Positions 6,534 to 15,179 of a stretch of 37,681 nt of DNA are shown piece after piece. A program made the position numbers and the translations under genes. Every line of letters begins with the position of its first letter. The first letter of the stretch is position 1. Location of the stretch: contig JAMFSU010000008.1 in the NCBI GenBank assembly GCA_026225475.1, forward strand, positions 1 to 37,681, read 5' to 3'. Under the pieces are notes generated by a model. That model saw nothing but the letters and a program-made list of their open reading frames with translations. It was not told where the DNA came from and did no database searches. The DNA is from Duganella sp. Lineage in GTDB: Bacteria; Pseudomonadota; Gammaproteobacteria; Burkholderiales; Burkholderiaceae_D.

Positions 6534-7823
6534 ATGTCCAATCTGCAACAAAGCTTTCTGCGCGATGCCATGCGCCGACTTAATATGACTCGCGAAGCCT
6601 TGGCAACGCGTATTGGCGTGACCAGACGGGCATTGGATACCTGGTTGTTGCCGCTAGAGTCACAGGAGTTTCGTCGCATGCCGGAAATCGTGGAGCGTTT
6701 TTTGACCGAAATCCTGCAACGTGATGTATCGCAATATACGCAAAGCGTAGGTGGTGCTTCCGGCCTGGCCCTGACTCACGAAGGCCGACCTTGTCTGTTG
6801 TCGATCGATCAGTTCTCGCGTGAATCCAGTGAGGCCTTGTTCCGCCTGGCCGATCTGATGCAACCGATTGCACGCCGCCAAAAGATCTCGCGGGTGCTGG
6901 AAGGTGCCGTGCTGGGCAATTTGTTCTTTGAAGCCAGCACGCGCACGCGTGTCAGTTTCGGCGCTGCCTTTTGTCGCCTCGGCGGTTCGGTTTGCGACAC
7001 CACCGGTTTTACATTTTCCTCGATGGCCAAGGGCGAATCGATCTATGACACCAGTCGTGTCATCAGCGGTTACGTCGATGCGCTGGTGGTGCGCCATCCG
7101 GAGCAAGGTGCGGTGGCCGAGTTTTCGCGCGCGACCCACATTCCGGTCATCAATGCCGGTGATGGTCCCGGCGAGCATCCGAGTCAGGCCTTGCTTGACC
7201 TGTACACGATACAGCGCGAGTTTTCGCGGCTGGGCAAGATCGTCGACGGTGCTCATATCGCCATGGTCGGCGATCTCAAGTATGGCCGCACCGTGCATTC
7301 GCTGAGTAAATTGCTGGCCCTGTATCGCGGCCTCAAATTCACACTGATCGCACCAGCCGGTCTGGAAATGCCCGCGCATATCCTCGACCGCATGGCCGTC
7401 AACGGTAACGTCGTCGTGCAAACCTGCGACCTCGCCGAGGGTTTGCAGGGGGCCGATGTGGTGTATGCCACGCGCATCCAGAAAGAGCGTTTTGCCAACG
7501 AAGCCATCGAAGGTTATGCGCCGCAATTCCAGATCAATCAGGCCCTGGTCAATCGCGTGTGCGCACGCGATACCTTGATCATGCATCCGTTGCCGCGCGA
7601 CAGCCGTACCGGTGCCAACGATCTGGGTACCGACCTCAATCACGATCCGCGGTTGGCTATTTTTCGTCAGACCGACAACGGTATTCCGGTGCGCATGGCA
7701 CTGTTTGCATCGCTATTGGGGGTGGCCGATCAGGTCGCGCATTCGATGCGTGACGCCGCCTGGCAAGCACCGCGTTACCTTGGCCCCGACGATGCGCCGT
7801 TTCACGCACTCGATGGCGAGTGA
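6534..7823 (+). CDS. pyrB: Aspartate carbamoyltransferase with N-terminal HTH-like extension
   Basis: This encodes a 429-residue enzyme whose region from about 85 to 400 is an aspartate carbamoyltransferase catalytic chain, which joins carbamoyl phosphate and aspartate in pyrimidine synthesis. Visible signatures are STRTR (135-139), the flexible-loop SMAKGES with Lys166, GPGEHPSQALLDL (211-223), GDLKYGRT (247-254) and HPLPR (351-355). Ordinary catalytic chains have about 310 residues; this one has some 85 extra at the front. Residues 18-40 (MTREALATRIGVTRRALDTW) look like a helix-turn-helix of the Cro/XRE type. No regulatory-chain (pyrI), pyrC or pyrR gene is nearby. It may be a second, specialised ATCase or a self-regulating form. 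Catalytic assignment is firm; the role of the extension is inference. Confidence 0.88.
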   Translation: MSNLQQSFLRDAMRRLNMTREALATRIGVTRRALDTWLLPLESQEFRRMPEIVERFLTEILQRDVSQYTQSVGGASGLALTHEGRPCLLSIDQFSRESSEALFRLADLMQPIARRQKISRVLEGAVLGNLFFEASTRTRVSFGAAFCRLGGSVCDTTGFTFSSMAKGESIYDTSRVISGYVDALVVRHPEQGAVAEFSRATHIPVINAGDGPGEHPSQALLDLYTIQREFSRLGKIVDGAHIAMVGDLKYGRTVHSLSKLLALYRGLKFTLIAPAGLEMPAHILDRMAVNGNVVVQTCDLAEGLQGADVVYATRIQKERFANEAIEGYAPQFQINQALVNRVCARDTLIMHPLPRDSRTGANDLGTDLNHDPRLAIFRQTDNGIPVRMALFASLLGVADQVAHSMRDAAWQAPRYLGPDDAPFHALDGE

Positions 7824-7839
7824 CGGCGCACGGCCGCTA

Positions 7840-8157
7840 TTAACCGGCGGTTTTGGGCCAGGGGTGGGCGCTGTTGCGGCGCTCGATATCGCGTCCGGCC
7901 AGTTCGGCCAGCAATTGGGCGGAGGTGATTGCCAGTCGCAGTAATTCGCTGCGGCGGCGCTGATTCAACAGCGGCGTGTCGTCTTGCGCATCAAGGTCGC
8001 TGGCTTCAATCAGTTGCAGTACGGTGGCAATGCCTGAGCCGAGGTCTTTGCTGGCTTCGGCCAGTTGTTCGGCAGGACTGTTGTGGTTGTTTTCGAGCCA
8101 GGAGAAGGGGTCGAAGCTGGGGTTTTGTGTTGCGTTGGATGTGTCGACATGCGGCAT
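7840..8157 (-). CDS. Small hypothetical protein, 105 residues
   Basis: I do not recognise this protein with certainty. It is soluble, with no signal peptide or membrane segment. The centre (about residues 28-95) looks helical, containing PAEQLAEASKDLGSGIATVL and a later LRLAITSAQLLAELAGRDIE, loosely recalling small DUF3077/DUF6124-like proteins of pseudomonads. A strong GGAGG site stands 5 bp before its ATG, which supports real translation. It is convergent with the ATCase gene (16 bp apart) and lies downstream of the histidine kinase gene in the same direction, about 96 bp beyond its stop, so it could be read from the two-component operon. Confidence 0.6.
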   Translation of the reverse strand: MPHVDTSNATQNPSFDPFSWLENNHNSPAEQLAEASKDLGSGIATVLQLIEASDLDAQDDTPLLNQRRRSELLRLAITSAQLLAELAGRDIERRNSAHPWPKTAG

Positions 8158-8253
8158 AAAGCCTCCGAGGTAAGCGTAGGTAATATCGAGCTTCCAAACT
8201 CGGTCCCCTTTTTCTCGGCGACGGGAAAAGAATACCTTTGCTCCCCGGCAAGG

Positions 8254-9681
8254 TCAACGCCTTTGACTGCCGCCGCTTGCCATATTGAGGACAAAGAGGG
8301 CACCCGGATTGGCATTGGCTGCCGTCAGGTGCCAGCCGTGCGCCCGCGCAATTTCTTCGCAGATCGACAGGCCCAGACCGGCGCCGATGTCGCGCCGATG
8401 CGCGCCGCGCCAGAAGCGTTTGAACAGCAGCGGCATGGATTCGGGGGCAATGCCGTTGCCATGGTCACGCACGCTGATGGAACCAGCATTGACCACCACA
8501 TCGACGCGGCTCTGCGCTGGCGCATGGTGAATGGCATTTTCAATCAAATTGCGCAGCAGAACGAACAAGGCACTGTTGTCGGCCTTGACCACAGCCGGCA
8601 AGGTCGCCAATGTGAGCGAGACTGAGCGGCTTTGCGCCAGGCGCTGTAAATAGACGGCCGCTTCGCTGGCGACCATGGCGGCGTCGAGTTCCTGCATCGT
8701 ATAGTTTTGCGGCTCGCTGGCTTCGGCCAGATGCAGCAATTGACTGACTTGCCGTGCCATATGATCGAGGTCGGTCAGCAGCGCACCATGTTTGTTCAAG
8801 TCTTCATCGAGTTCTACCTGGGCGCGGATCAAGGTCAGCGGCGTCTTCAATTCATGGGCGGCGCTGGCGAGGAAGTCGCGCTGCACGCGATACCCTTGAT
8901 CCAGTCGTTCCAGTGCCAGATTGAAGGCTTCGAACAAGGGCGTCAGTTCGCACGGCACGCCGTCGAGCGAGAGTCGGGTTGACAGGTTGTTGAGCTCAAT
9001 GGCGGATGCCGCCGCGGCGGCACGCCGCAATGGCTTGAGCAGACGATGCAGCATCGCGACCACGACGGCGCTAAACAGCAGCATGGCCAGTAGCGCCGTG
9101 GCCGAAGTGATGGTTTGTACTTTTTCGCCTTTGAGGTCGAGCATGATGCGGTACATGCGTTCGCTGCGCATGATCTGCACGTAGAACTGTTGCCCATCAT
9201 GCGTAAACGCCTGTGTCTTGACCTGGGCGACGCCGCTGGTGCGGGTGACGCTGAAGCGCTGTCTGGCGGGATCAAATTTGCCGTCGTCGGGGGACAGCGG
9301 CAGCGTGGCTTGATCTGATGCCAGCAAGACCCGGCCATCCTGATCGAGCAGGCGATAGACGGCATCATCGTGCAAGGCCTCGTAGGCGGCCTGTAATCGG
9401 TAATCGAGGTTGACGTCGGCGGGCAATCCACCAACGTTGTAGCGGATGCCTTTGATTACATGGGCCGCGCTGCTGCTGAGTTCGCGGTCGATCAAAATTT
9501 CCGGTCCCCAGCGCAGCAGCAGCGTGATGGCCAGCATGATCGAGCCGCTGATGATGGCCAGTGCAATGCCCGTGGTGGCCAGCAAGCGGAACGACATGCT
9601 GCTGGTCAACTTGGGTTTGGGTCGGCTACTGCAGGTGCTGTGGTAACCGATATTGGCGGAGGCGAGGTCAGGGCTGGGCAT
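8254..9681 (-). CDS. Two-component sensor histidine kinase
   Basis: This encodes a 475-residue inner-membrane sensor kinase. Two transmembrane helices (about 34-57 and 191-213) enclose a periplasmic sensor of roughly 130 residues, followed by a HAMP-like linker, a HisKA segment with phospho-acceptor His276 in SAAHELKTPLT, and an ATPase domain with N-box NLIENAIHHAP, G1 DHGNGI and G2 GAGLGLSI. The reading frame is open to 9738, but the ATG at 9681 overlaps the end of the regulator gene by 14 bp, typical of translational coupling, so I prefer it. It forms an operon with the response regulator and a MipA-family outer-membrane protein. MipA-linked kinases of this type often respond to envelope stress or cationic peptides. 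Confidence 0.92.
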   Translation of the reverse strand: MPSPDLASANIGYHSTCSSRPKPKLTSSMSFRLLATTGIALAIISGSIMLAITLLLRWGPEILIDRELSSSAAHVIKGIRYNVGGLPADVNLDYRLQAAYEALHDDAVYRLLDQDGRVLLASDQATLPLSPDDGKFDPARQRFSVTRTSGVAQVKTQAFTHDGQQFYVQIMRSERMYRIMLDLKGEKVQTITSATALLAMLLFSAVVVAMLHRLLKPLRRAAAAASAIELNNLSTRLSLDGVPCELTPLFEAFNLALERLDQGYRVQRDFLASAAHELKTPLTLIRAQVELDEDLNKHGALLTDLDHMARQVSQLLHLAEASEPQNYTMQELDAAMVASEAAVYLQRLAQSRSVSLTLATLPAVVKADNSALFVLLRNLIENAIHHAPAQSRVDVVVNAGSISVRDHGNGIAPESMPLLFKRFWRGAHRRDIGAGLGLSICEEIARAHGWHLTAANANPGALFVLNMASGGSQRR

Positions 9682-10381
9682 GGTCGGCTGGCTGGTCGGA
9701 TGAATGGTCTGCGCTGAGCAGGGCGTAGCCGAGGCCACGGATGTTGATGATTTGCAGCGGTGCGTCGACCGCGCTCAGTTTGCGCCGCAGGCGGTGCAAG
9801 GCGACGTCCATAGCGTTTGGTGTGACGGCATCGGCCAGGCCCCAGGCGGCTGCTTCCAGGGTGGTGCGACGCACGGTCTTGCCGGCTGCGCGCACCAGTG
9901 TGTGCATCAGTTGCAGTTCGGCTGGCGCCAGCGATACGGATTCGTCGCCATAGTACAGCCGCGCTGCTTGCGGATCGACGCGCAGGCCGGCATATTCCGG
10001 CGCCAGGCTTTGCAGTTGCGATGGCCGCCGCAGCAGGGCGCGCACGCGGGCGACCATTTCTTCCATGGAAAACGGCTTGGACAGGTAGTCATCGGCGCCA
10101 GCTTCGAGGCCGGTGATGCGGTCGTGCAGGGCATCGCGTGCGGTCAGCATCAGACAGGGCGTGAGCACCTGACGCGCACGCAATTGCTGCAATAGCGTCA
10201 GGCTGTCGCCGTCCGGCAGGGTGCGGTCCAATATCAGCAGCGGATAGGGCAGCCGGGCGATGCCGTCGGTGGCTTGCGCGATGGTGCTGTAGACATCGGT
10301 TTCGATGCCGGCAGCCGCCAGTGCCTTGACGATCAAGGCGGCCATGCGCTCATGGTCTTCTAGTAAGGCGACGCGGTTCAT
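9668..10381 (-). CDS. OmpR/PhoB-family response regulator
   Basis: This encodes a 237-residue two-component regulator. The receiver domain shows the acidic pair ED at 8-9, phospho-acceptor Asp52 in LILDRTLPDG, and the conserved Lys in LSKPFS. The C-terminal winged-helix DNA-binding domain ends in the family motif INIRGLGYALL. Upstream in-frame starts exist at 10390 (ATG) and 10408 (TTG). I prefer the ATG at 10381, since MNRVALLEDHERM gives the usual receiver N-terminus, with GGATGAG just ahead. It lies 23 bp after the mipA-like gene and overlaps the kinase gene, so all three are probably co-transcribed. Confidence 0.92.
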   Translation of the reverse strand: MNRVALLEDHERMAALIVKALAAAGIETDVYSTIAQATDGIARLPYPLLILDRTLPDGDSLTLLQQLRARQVLTPCLMLTARDALHDRITGLEAGADDYLSKPFSMEEMVARVRALLRRPSQLQSLAPEYAGLRVDPQAARLYYGDESVSLAPAELQLMHTLVRAAGKTVRRTTLEAAAWGLADAVTPNAMDVALHRLRRKLSAVDAPLQIINIRGLGYALLSADHSSDQPADHAQP

Positions 10382-10404
10382 CCAGCTCATCCAGGTTCTG
10401 ATTC

Positions 10405-11217
10405 TCAAAATTGATAGAGGTAGCCCATTCGTAACGACGGTACTGTGGCGTGATCGACCAGCGGGCTATCGGTGATGCCGCTGCCGAGATGGGTCGCGGT
10501 CGCATCGAGGAACAGGCTTTGCGTGGTGGTCAGACGCAAGCCGGTGCGTAGGCCGATACTGGTATTGATGGTCGATTTGCCAGTGTACGCGGAACGCGAG
10601 GCAGTTGCTTCGTCCTGGCGCACGCCGTAGTAGTAATCGACGTCGTTCTTGTCATACCAGGCCACGCCCAGATGCGGGGTCAGCAGCACGCGGCCGAGCC
10701 GGAAGCCGCGCTCGGCGTTGAGCTTGAAAGTTTGGCCTTGGCTGTAGCCGGAGGCATCCTTGAGCCATTCTGCGGTCAGTTTGGCCCAGGGTGCATGCCA
10801 GACGGCCGTGCCGCCCAGCCAGATGGCGTCCTTGCGCTCGTGCATGTCGTTGAGGATGGCGGCGTCGCTGGATTGATAGCCGTCGTTGCTGTATTTGGCG
10901 CGCAGCGTGAAATCGAATTGCTGGTAAGACCCTAGTTTGAAGTCGGCTCCGGTGCCAGCGAAATGGAAGTACTTGCTGTCATAGATCAATAACGGCAAGG
11001 CGCTGGTCTTGTTGCCGTAGTCGCGATAAGGACTGCGCGCAATACCGGCACCCAGGCCCAGGCTCAATTTGCTGCTGCTGTCGGCATCGGCAGGCGCGAC
11101 GTTGGCGGCGGTATCGCTGGCAGTTGTTGCCTGGGCGTGCGCGTTGGCGCCAAGGGCCAGGTTGAGCAGGACGACACCGAACGCCGCGGCGTAGCGGAGG
11201 GGGCGGGTGTGCAGCAT
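10405..11217 (-). CDS. MipA/OmpV family outer-membrane protein
   Basis: This encodes a 270-residue beta-barrel protein of the MipA/OmpV family, proposed to scaffold peptidoglycan enzymes or act in envelope stress and antibiotic response. A signal peptide is evident with cleavage near AHA (residue 28). The mature part starts with LSLGLGAGIARSPYRDYGNKTSALPLL written over two segments, as in the family, and has alternating aromatic barrel strands ending in RMGYLYQF, whose terminal Phe is the outer-membrane insertion signal. A CTGGAG ribosome site precedes the ATG. It is the first gene of an operon with a response regulator and kinase, an arrangement seen for stress-induced MipA proteins. Confidence 0.9.
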   Translation of the reverse strand: MLHTRPLRYAAAFGVVLLNLALGANAHAQATTASDTAANVAPADADSSSKLSLGLGAGIARSPYRDYGNKTSALPLLIYDSKYFHFAGTGADFKLGSYQQFDFTLRAKYSNDGYQSSDAAILNDMHERKDAIWLGGTAVWHAPWAKLTAEWLKDASGYSQGQTFKLNAERGFRLGRVLLTPHLGVAWYDKNDVDYYYGVRQDEATASRSAYTGKSTINTSIGLRTGLRLTTTQSLFLDATATHLGSGITDSPLVDHATVPSLRMGYLYQF

Positions 11218-11306
11218 GAAGACTCCAGAGATCAGGTGGCAGGAAATGGTGCCATGATCATAGGGGAGGATGTCTTACTGCTTACTTACCGTGTTCTACC
11301 GTTGAT

Positions 11307-12119
11307 TTAGCGGTTGCGGATCAGTTGTTTGTTGCTGCGCGTCATGTTGACATATTGACTGGGTGTTTTGCCGAGCACGCTGCGAAACATGGCAGTGAAC
11401 GCGCTGGCGCTTTTGTAGCCGAGCGCGGTGGCAATGCGCTCGACGGTTTCCGCGCGCGACAGCCGCAACAGCGCTTCGGCAATATGTACCTGTTGCAGCC
11501 AATGGCGAAAATGCAGGCCAGTTTCCCTCGGGAACAGGCGAATCACCGTACGCGCGCTGGCACCGGCCAGTTCGGCCCATTGTTCCAGCGTGAAATTGCT
11601 GCCAGGTTGTTGCAACACGGCTTCACACAATTGGATCAGACGGCGGTCGCGTGGCCAGGGAATGACGATCGGGATCGGTGCCGCCGCGGCAATTTCGGAG
11701 AGGATCAATTGCGCCAGGTAGTTGGCGCGGCCTTGTTCATCGACCGCGCGCGTTTCGGCCAGCAAGGCTAGGATCAATTCGCGCAGCAGGCCACTGACAT
11801 CGAGCAACTGGCATTGCACTGGCAGTGCGGAACAGGCCTCGGCACTGATATACAAGGTGCGCATGCTGACCTTGCTGAGCATGCGGATTTCGTGCGGTAC
11901 GTCCGGTGGTGCCCACAGCGCACGTTGCGGCGGGATCATCCACAAGCCTTGCGGCGTGCGCACCTGCATCACGCCTTCGACTGCGTATAGCAACTGGCCG
12001 CGCGGATGCGAGTGGCGTTCCAGCAGTTCACCCTGGGCCAGCTCGCGCCGGAAGGCCACCACGGCCTGTGGGGCGTGTTGCAGTTGGGCCGCTTCCAGGC
12101 TGGTTTTGACGATGCGCAT
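11307..12119 (-). CDS. AraC-family regulator with N-terminal cupin
   Basis: This encodes a 270-residue transcription factor: an N-terminal cupin-like ligand domain (HSHPRGQLLYAVEGV, then GLWMIPPQRALWAP) and two C-terminal AraC helix-turn-helices (ELAGASARTVIRLF and ERIATALGYKSASAFTAMFR). The frame is open to an ATG at 12161, but a near-consensus promoter (TTGACA at 12180-12175, 17-bp spacer, CATATT at 12157-12152) has its -10 inside that extension. Transcripts would start near 12145, so the ATG at 12119 is the likely start; its ribosome site is poor. It is divergent from an MFS exporter gene, the layout of NimR/NimT-like regulator-exporter pairs, and probably controls it. Confidence 0.88.
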   Translation of the reverse strand: MRIVKTSLEAAQLQHAPQAVVAFRRELAQGELLERHSHPRGQLLYAVEGVMQVRTPQGLWMIPPQRALWAPPDVPHEIRMLSKVSMRTLYISAEACSALPVQCQLLDVSGLLRELILALLAETRAVDEQGRANYLAQLILSEIAAAAPIPIVIPWPRDRRLIQLCEAVLQQPGSNFTLEQWAELAGASARTVIRLFPRETGLHFRHWLQQVHIAEALLRLSRAETVERIATALGYKSASAFTAMFRSVLGKTPSQYVNMTRSNKQLIRNR

Positions 12120-12151
12120 GGGTAGAAAGAAGAGTGGCACTTTTTCGACAG

Positions 12152-12180
12152 AATATGGCATTCAGTGCTTTAGGTGTCAA
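12152..12180 (-). promoter_or_regulatory. Promoter of the AraC-family regulator gene
   Basis: On the minus strand TTGACA (12180-12175), exactly 17 bp, then CATATT (12157-12152). This is close to the sigma-70 consensus. It fixes the regulator's translation start at 12119 rather than 12161. Confidence 0.6.
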
Positions 12181-12183
12181 GTT

Positions 12184-12207
12184 AAGATAATGCCAGTTTG
12201 TTATCTT
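12184..12207. promoter_or_regulatory. Inverted repeat, candidate AraC-regulator operator
   Basis: AAGATAA (12184-12190) and TTATCTT (12201-12207) are a perfect 7-bp inverted repeat with a 10-bp spacer in the 105-bp region between the divergent starts. It lies just upstream of the regulator's -35 box and 17 bp before the exporter ATG. Position fits a shared operator; the binding protein is inferred. Confidence 0.45.
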
Positions 12208-12224
12208 CACGAAAGCGTTTAGCC

Positions 12225-13457
12225 ATGTCCTCTTCCTCCTCCAGCTTGTCATCGCTGCCCTCTGCGGCTGCTCCTGCCACCGGTACGGCAGCCCTGGTGT
12301 TGCCGATCGTCCTCACGGTCGGTCTGGCGCATTTGATCAACGATCTGATCCAGGCGCTGTTGCCAGCAATTTACCCGATGCTCAAACAGGGCTATGGCCT
12401 CACCTTTACCCAGGTCGGCTTGATTACGCTGACGTTCCAGATCACCGCTTCGCTGATCCAGCCTTGGATCGGCATGTATACCGACAAGCATCCGAAACCA
12501 TTTCTGTTGCCGCTAGGCGCTGTGTTTACCTTGCTTGGGGTGCTGTTGCTGTCGCGTGCCGACGGTTTTTACTGGTTTCTGCTGGGGGCCGCCCTGATCG
12601 GCATTGGTTCCTCGACTTTCCATCCGGAAGCATCGCGGGTTGCGCGCATGGCGTCGGGCGGACGGTTCGGTTTTGCCCAGTCGACCTTTCAGGTGGGCGG
12701 CAATCTCGGTTCGGCGCTCGGCCCCTTGCTGGCGGCGGCTATCGTGGTGCGTTACGGCCAGCCGCATATGGCCTGGTTCTGTTTGCTGGCGCTGCTGGCG
12801 ATTGCGGTGCTGTACCGGGTTGGGGTCTGGCACCGCAACCATCTTGATAGTGGCGCTAAAAAAGTGCGTGCCCTGGCGCAACATAATCTGTCTGCCCGCA
12901 CGGTCAAGCGTGCATTGCTGGTGCTGTCCTTGCTGGTGTTTTCCAAATACTTTTACATGGCCAGCTTTACCAGCTATTTCACGTTTTATCTGATGCAGAA
13001 ATTCACGCTGTCGTTGGCGCATTCGCAGATATTGCTGTTCTTGTTTCTGGCAGCGGTGGCGCTCGGGACCTTCTTTGGTGGACCGATTGGCGACAAGGTC
13101 GGACGCAAGACGGTGATCTGGTTTTCCATCCTTGGTGCGGCGCCATTCGCCTTGCTGCTGCCGTATGCCAATCTGTTCTGGACTGGTGTGCTCAGCGTGT
13201 GTGTCGGCCTGATCCTGTCGTCGGCATTTTCCGCCATCGTGGTCTATGCGCAGGAACTGATTCCGGGCAAGGTTGGGCTTATTTCGGGCGTATTTTTTGG
13301 CTTGATGTTTGGTTTCGGCGGCATTGGTGCCGCGCTGCTCGGCCACCTTGCAGACGTGTATGGGATCGAGTTTGTCTATGCGGTGTGTTCCGGTTTGCCG
13401 CTGGTCGGTTTGCTGACGGTGTTGTTGCCTAATCTACAGGAAGCCAAACACGGATAG
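12225..13457 (+). CDS. fsr: MFS exporter, fosmidomycin resistance (Fsr) family
   Basis: This encodes a 410-residue major facilitator protein with about 12 transmembrane helices, a drug:proton antiporter by family. It resembles the fosmidomycin resistance group: the early GLAHLINDLIQALLPAIYPM helix, the STFHPEASRVAR segment after helix 4, the central cytoplasmic loop, GGPIGDKVGRKTVIW between helices 8 and 9, and a final helix ending in VLLPNLQ. The N-terminus has a run of serines before the first helix. The ATG at 12225 is used; an in-frame TTG at 12198 is less likely. It is divergent from an AraC-type regulator with an inverted repeat between them and is followed by a strong terminator. The true substrate could differ from fosmidomycin. 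Confidence 0.88.
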   Translation: MSSSSSSLSSLPSAAAPATGTAALVLPIVLTVGLAHLINDLIQALLPAIYPMLKQGYGLTFTQVGLITLTFQITASLIQPWIGMYTDKHPKPFLLPLGAVFTLLGVLLLSRADGFYWFLLGAALIGIGSSTFHPEASRVARMASGGRFGFAQSTFQVGGNLGSALGPLLAAAIVVRYGQPHMAWFCLLALLAIAVLYRVGVWHRNHLDSGAKKVRALAQHNLSARTVKRALLVLSLLVFSKYFYMASFTSYFTFYLMQKFTLSLAHSQILLFLFLAAVALGTFFGGPIGDKVGRKTVIWFSILGAAPFALLLPYANLFWTGVLSVCVGLILSSAFSAIVVYAQELIPGKVGLISGVFFGLMFGFGGIGAALLGHLADVYGIEFVYAVCSGLPLVGLLTVLLPNLQEAKHG

Positions 13458-13489
13458 TTGGCACAGCGCGTGTTCATGGTTCTGTCCTC

Positions 13490-13518
13490 AGGCAAGCCTC
13501 GCTAGGCTTGCCTTTTTT
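13490..13518 (+). terminator. Rho-independent terminator after the MFS gene
   Basis: AGGCAAGCCT and AGGCTTGCCT form a perfect 10-bp stem with a CGCT loop (13490-13513), followed by a T-run. It lies 33 bp beyond the exporter stop codon and should separate it from the cyclase gene. Confidence 0.88.
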
Positions 13519-13664
13519 ATTTCTGTCAGGATCGGCGGGCGGTTGTTGGTTTCCTGCCACTGGCTCAGTGCGCATAAGAATGTTATAAAAACGGTAATGC
13601 CAGAAAATCGATAACAAGGCATCGGACCTGCCCGGCCGGCTGCGGCAGCAACCCATGGAGACCT

Positions 13665-15179
13665 ATGTTTTACCCCAAGCGCTCATCTACGGCTTTGCTT
13701 GCCTCATTGTTTGTTGTGCTGGTGTGCCTGGCAATGGTGGTGCTCGATGGTTGGCGCACCTGGCAGGCGCATGGGCTCGAGGAGCGCGAAGCCGGGGTGT
13801 CTTTGTCTAATATGGCGCGTGCATTGGCGCAGCATGCCGATGATACGTTCAAGGAAGCCGAGACCGTGCTGCTCGGTTTGCAGGAACGCATCGAAGTCGA
13901 TGGCACCAGTCCGGCGGCGCTACATCGTCTGCATCGCGTGATGCTGACCCAGGTCTCGCAGTTGCCGCAACTGGCAGGCCTGTTCGTGTATGACCGCAAT
14001 GGCCGCTGGCTGGTGAATTCGCAGGCCACGCTGGAGTCCAGTTTCAACAACGCCGACCGGCCTTATTTTATCTATCACCGTGACCATGCCGACAACCTTC
14101 CTTATGTCGGCGCACCGGTCAAGAGCCGTTCCAGCGGGCGTTGGATCATTCCAGTGTCGCACCGATTGAGCAATGCCACGGGGGGCTTCGAGGGCGTGGT
14201 GCTGGCGACTATCGATATAGATTATTTTCAGCGTTTTTACGCTAGCTTCGATATTGGTCAGAACGGTGCCATCCTGCTGGCACTCAACGATGGCACCATG
14301 GTGCTGCGGCGGCCATTGCGCGAAAATGGTTTGGGCAAGAGCATGGCGACGGCGGCAATCTATCGCGATTATGCTTCCAAGCACACCAGCGGCCTGGCAC
14401 AGATCAAATCATCGCAGGATGGGGTATTGCGTCTGAACGCGTACACCCATTTGCAGACTTATCCGCTGTTTGTCTCGGTGGCGCTGTCATATGACGAAAT
14501 CCTGGCTGAATGGCGCACCGATGCCTATATGCACATGGCGGGTGTGCTGATTCTGGTGAGCGGATTTGCGCTGATAGGGCGGCGCATGGTGGGCCAGATC
14601 GACCAGCGCGCCAAGGCTGAAAATGAGGCCGTGCGAGCCCACGCGCAAATCGAAAAATTCAATCACACACTGGCGCAACTGGCGATGCAGGATGGTTTGA
14701 CCGGACTGGCCAACCGGCGTCGCTTCGACGCGGCACTGATGCAAGAGTTGCAGCGTGCGGCCAGAAGCGGCGCCAGTCTGGCCTTGATCATGATCGATGT
14801 CGATCAATTCAAACTCTATAACGATATGTACGGCCATTTGGCCGGTGATGAATGTCTGCGCCAGGTGGGGCAGGCGATCATTTCTGCCGGCAAGCGTAGT
14901 GGCGATCTGGCGGCGCGCTATGGCGGCGAGGAATTTGCCATGATCCTGCCCGGTTGTGACCAGCAACAAGCAATCGTCGTGGCAGAGCAGATTCGCCAGG
15001 CAGTGCGAGATCAAGGGATTGCCCATGCCGCCAACCCCGATGGCATTGTGACCGTGAGTCTGGGGGTGGGCGCTTTGGTCAAGGTCGGGCGTGGCGATTC
15101 GACCACGACACTGATCGGGGCCGCCGATCAGGCACTGTATCGCGCCAAGACCGATGGCCGCGATCAGGTTGCCGTGTGA
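13665..15179 (+). CDS. Membrane diguanylate cyclase (Cache-type sensor + GGDEF)
   Basis: This encodes a 504-residue inner-membrane enzyme that makes cyclic di-GMP. There is a transmembrane helix at about 9-28, a periplasmic sensor of roughly 250 residues with Cache/PDC-like features (RPYFIYHRD, then GRWIIPVSHR, then GVVLATIDIDYF), a second helix at about 288-305, a short coiled linker, and a GGDEF domain beginning at DGLTGLANRRRFD. The active-site motif is GGEEF at 420-424, and an RSGD inhibitory-site motif stands five residues before it, so the enzyme should be active with product inhibition. It is a paralogue of the protein at 34285-35868. The strong terminator upstream suggests its own promoter. 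The stop abuts the convergent next gene. Confidence 0.93.
   Translation: MFYPKRSSTALLASLFVVLVCLAMVVLDGWRTWQAHGLEEREAGVSLSNMARALAQHADDTFKEAETVLLGLQERIEVDGTSPAALHRLHRVMLTQVSQLPQLAGLFVYDRNGRWLVNSQATLESSFNNADRPYFIYHRDHADNLPYVGAPVKSRSSGRWIIPVSHRLSNATGGFEGVVLATIDIDYFQRFYASFDIGQNGAILLALNDGTMVLRRPLRENGLGKSMATAAIYRDYASKHTSGLAQIKSSQDGVLRLNAYTHLQTYPLFVSVALSYDEILAEWRTDAYMHMAGVLILVSGFALIGRRMVGQIDQRAKAENEAVRAHAQIEKFNHTLAQLAMQDGLTGLANRRRFDAALMQELQRAARSGASLALIMIDVDQFKLYNDMYGHLAGDECLRQVGQAIISAGKRSGDLAARYGGEEFAMILPGCDQQQAIVVAEQIRQAVRDQGIAHAANPDGIVTVSLGVGALVKVGRGDSTTTLIGAADQALYRAKTDGRDQVAV

Noticed and set aside
12198..12224. TTG start for the MFS exporter
   Set aside because: It lies within the operator-like dyad; the ATG at 12225 is in a normal position for the family.
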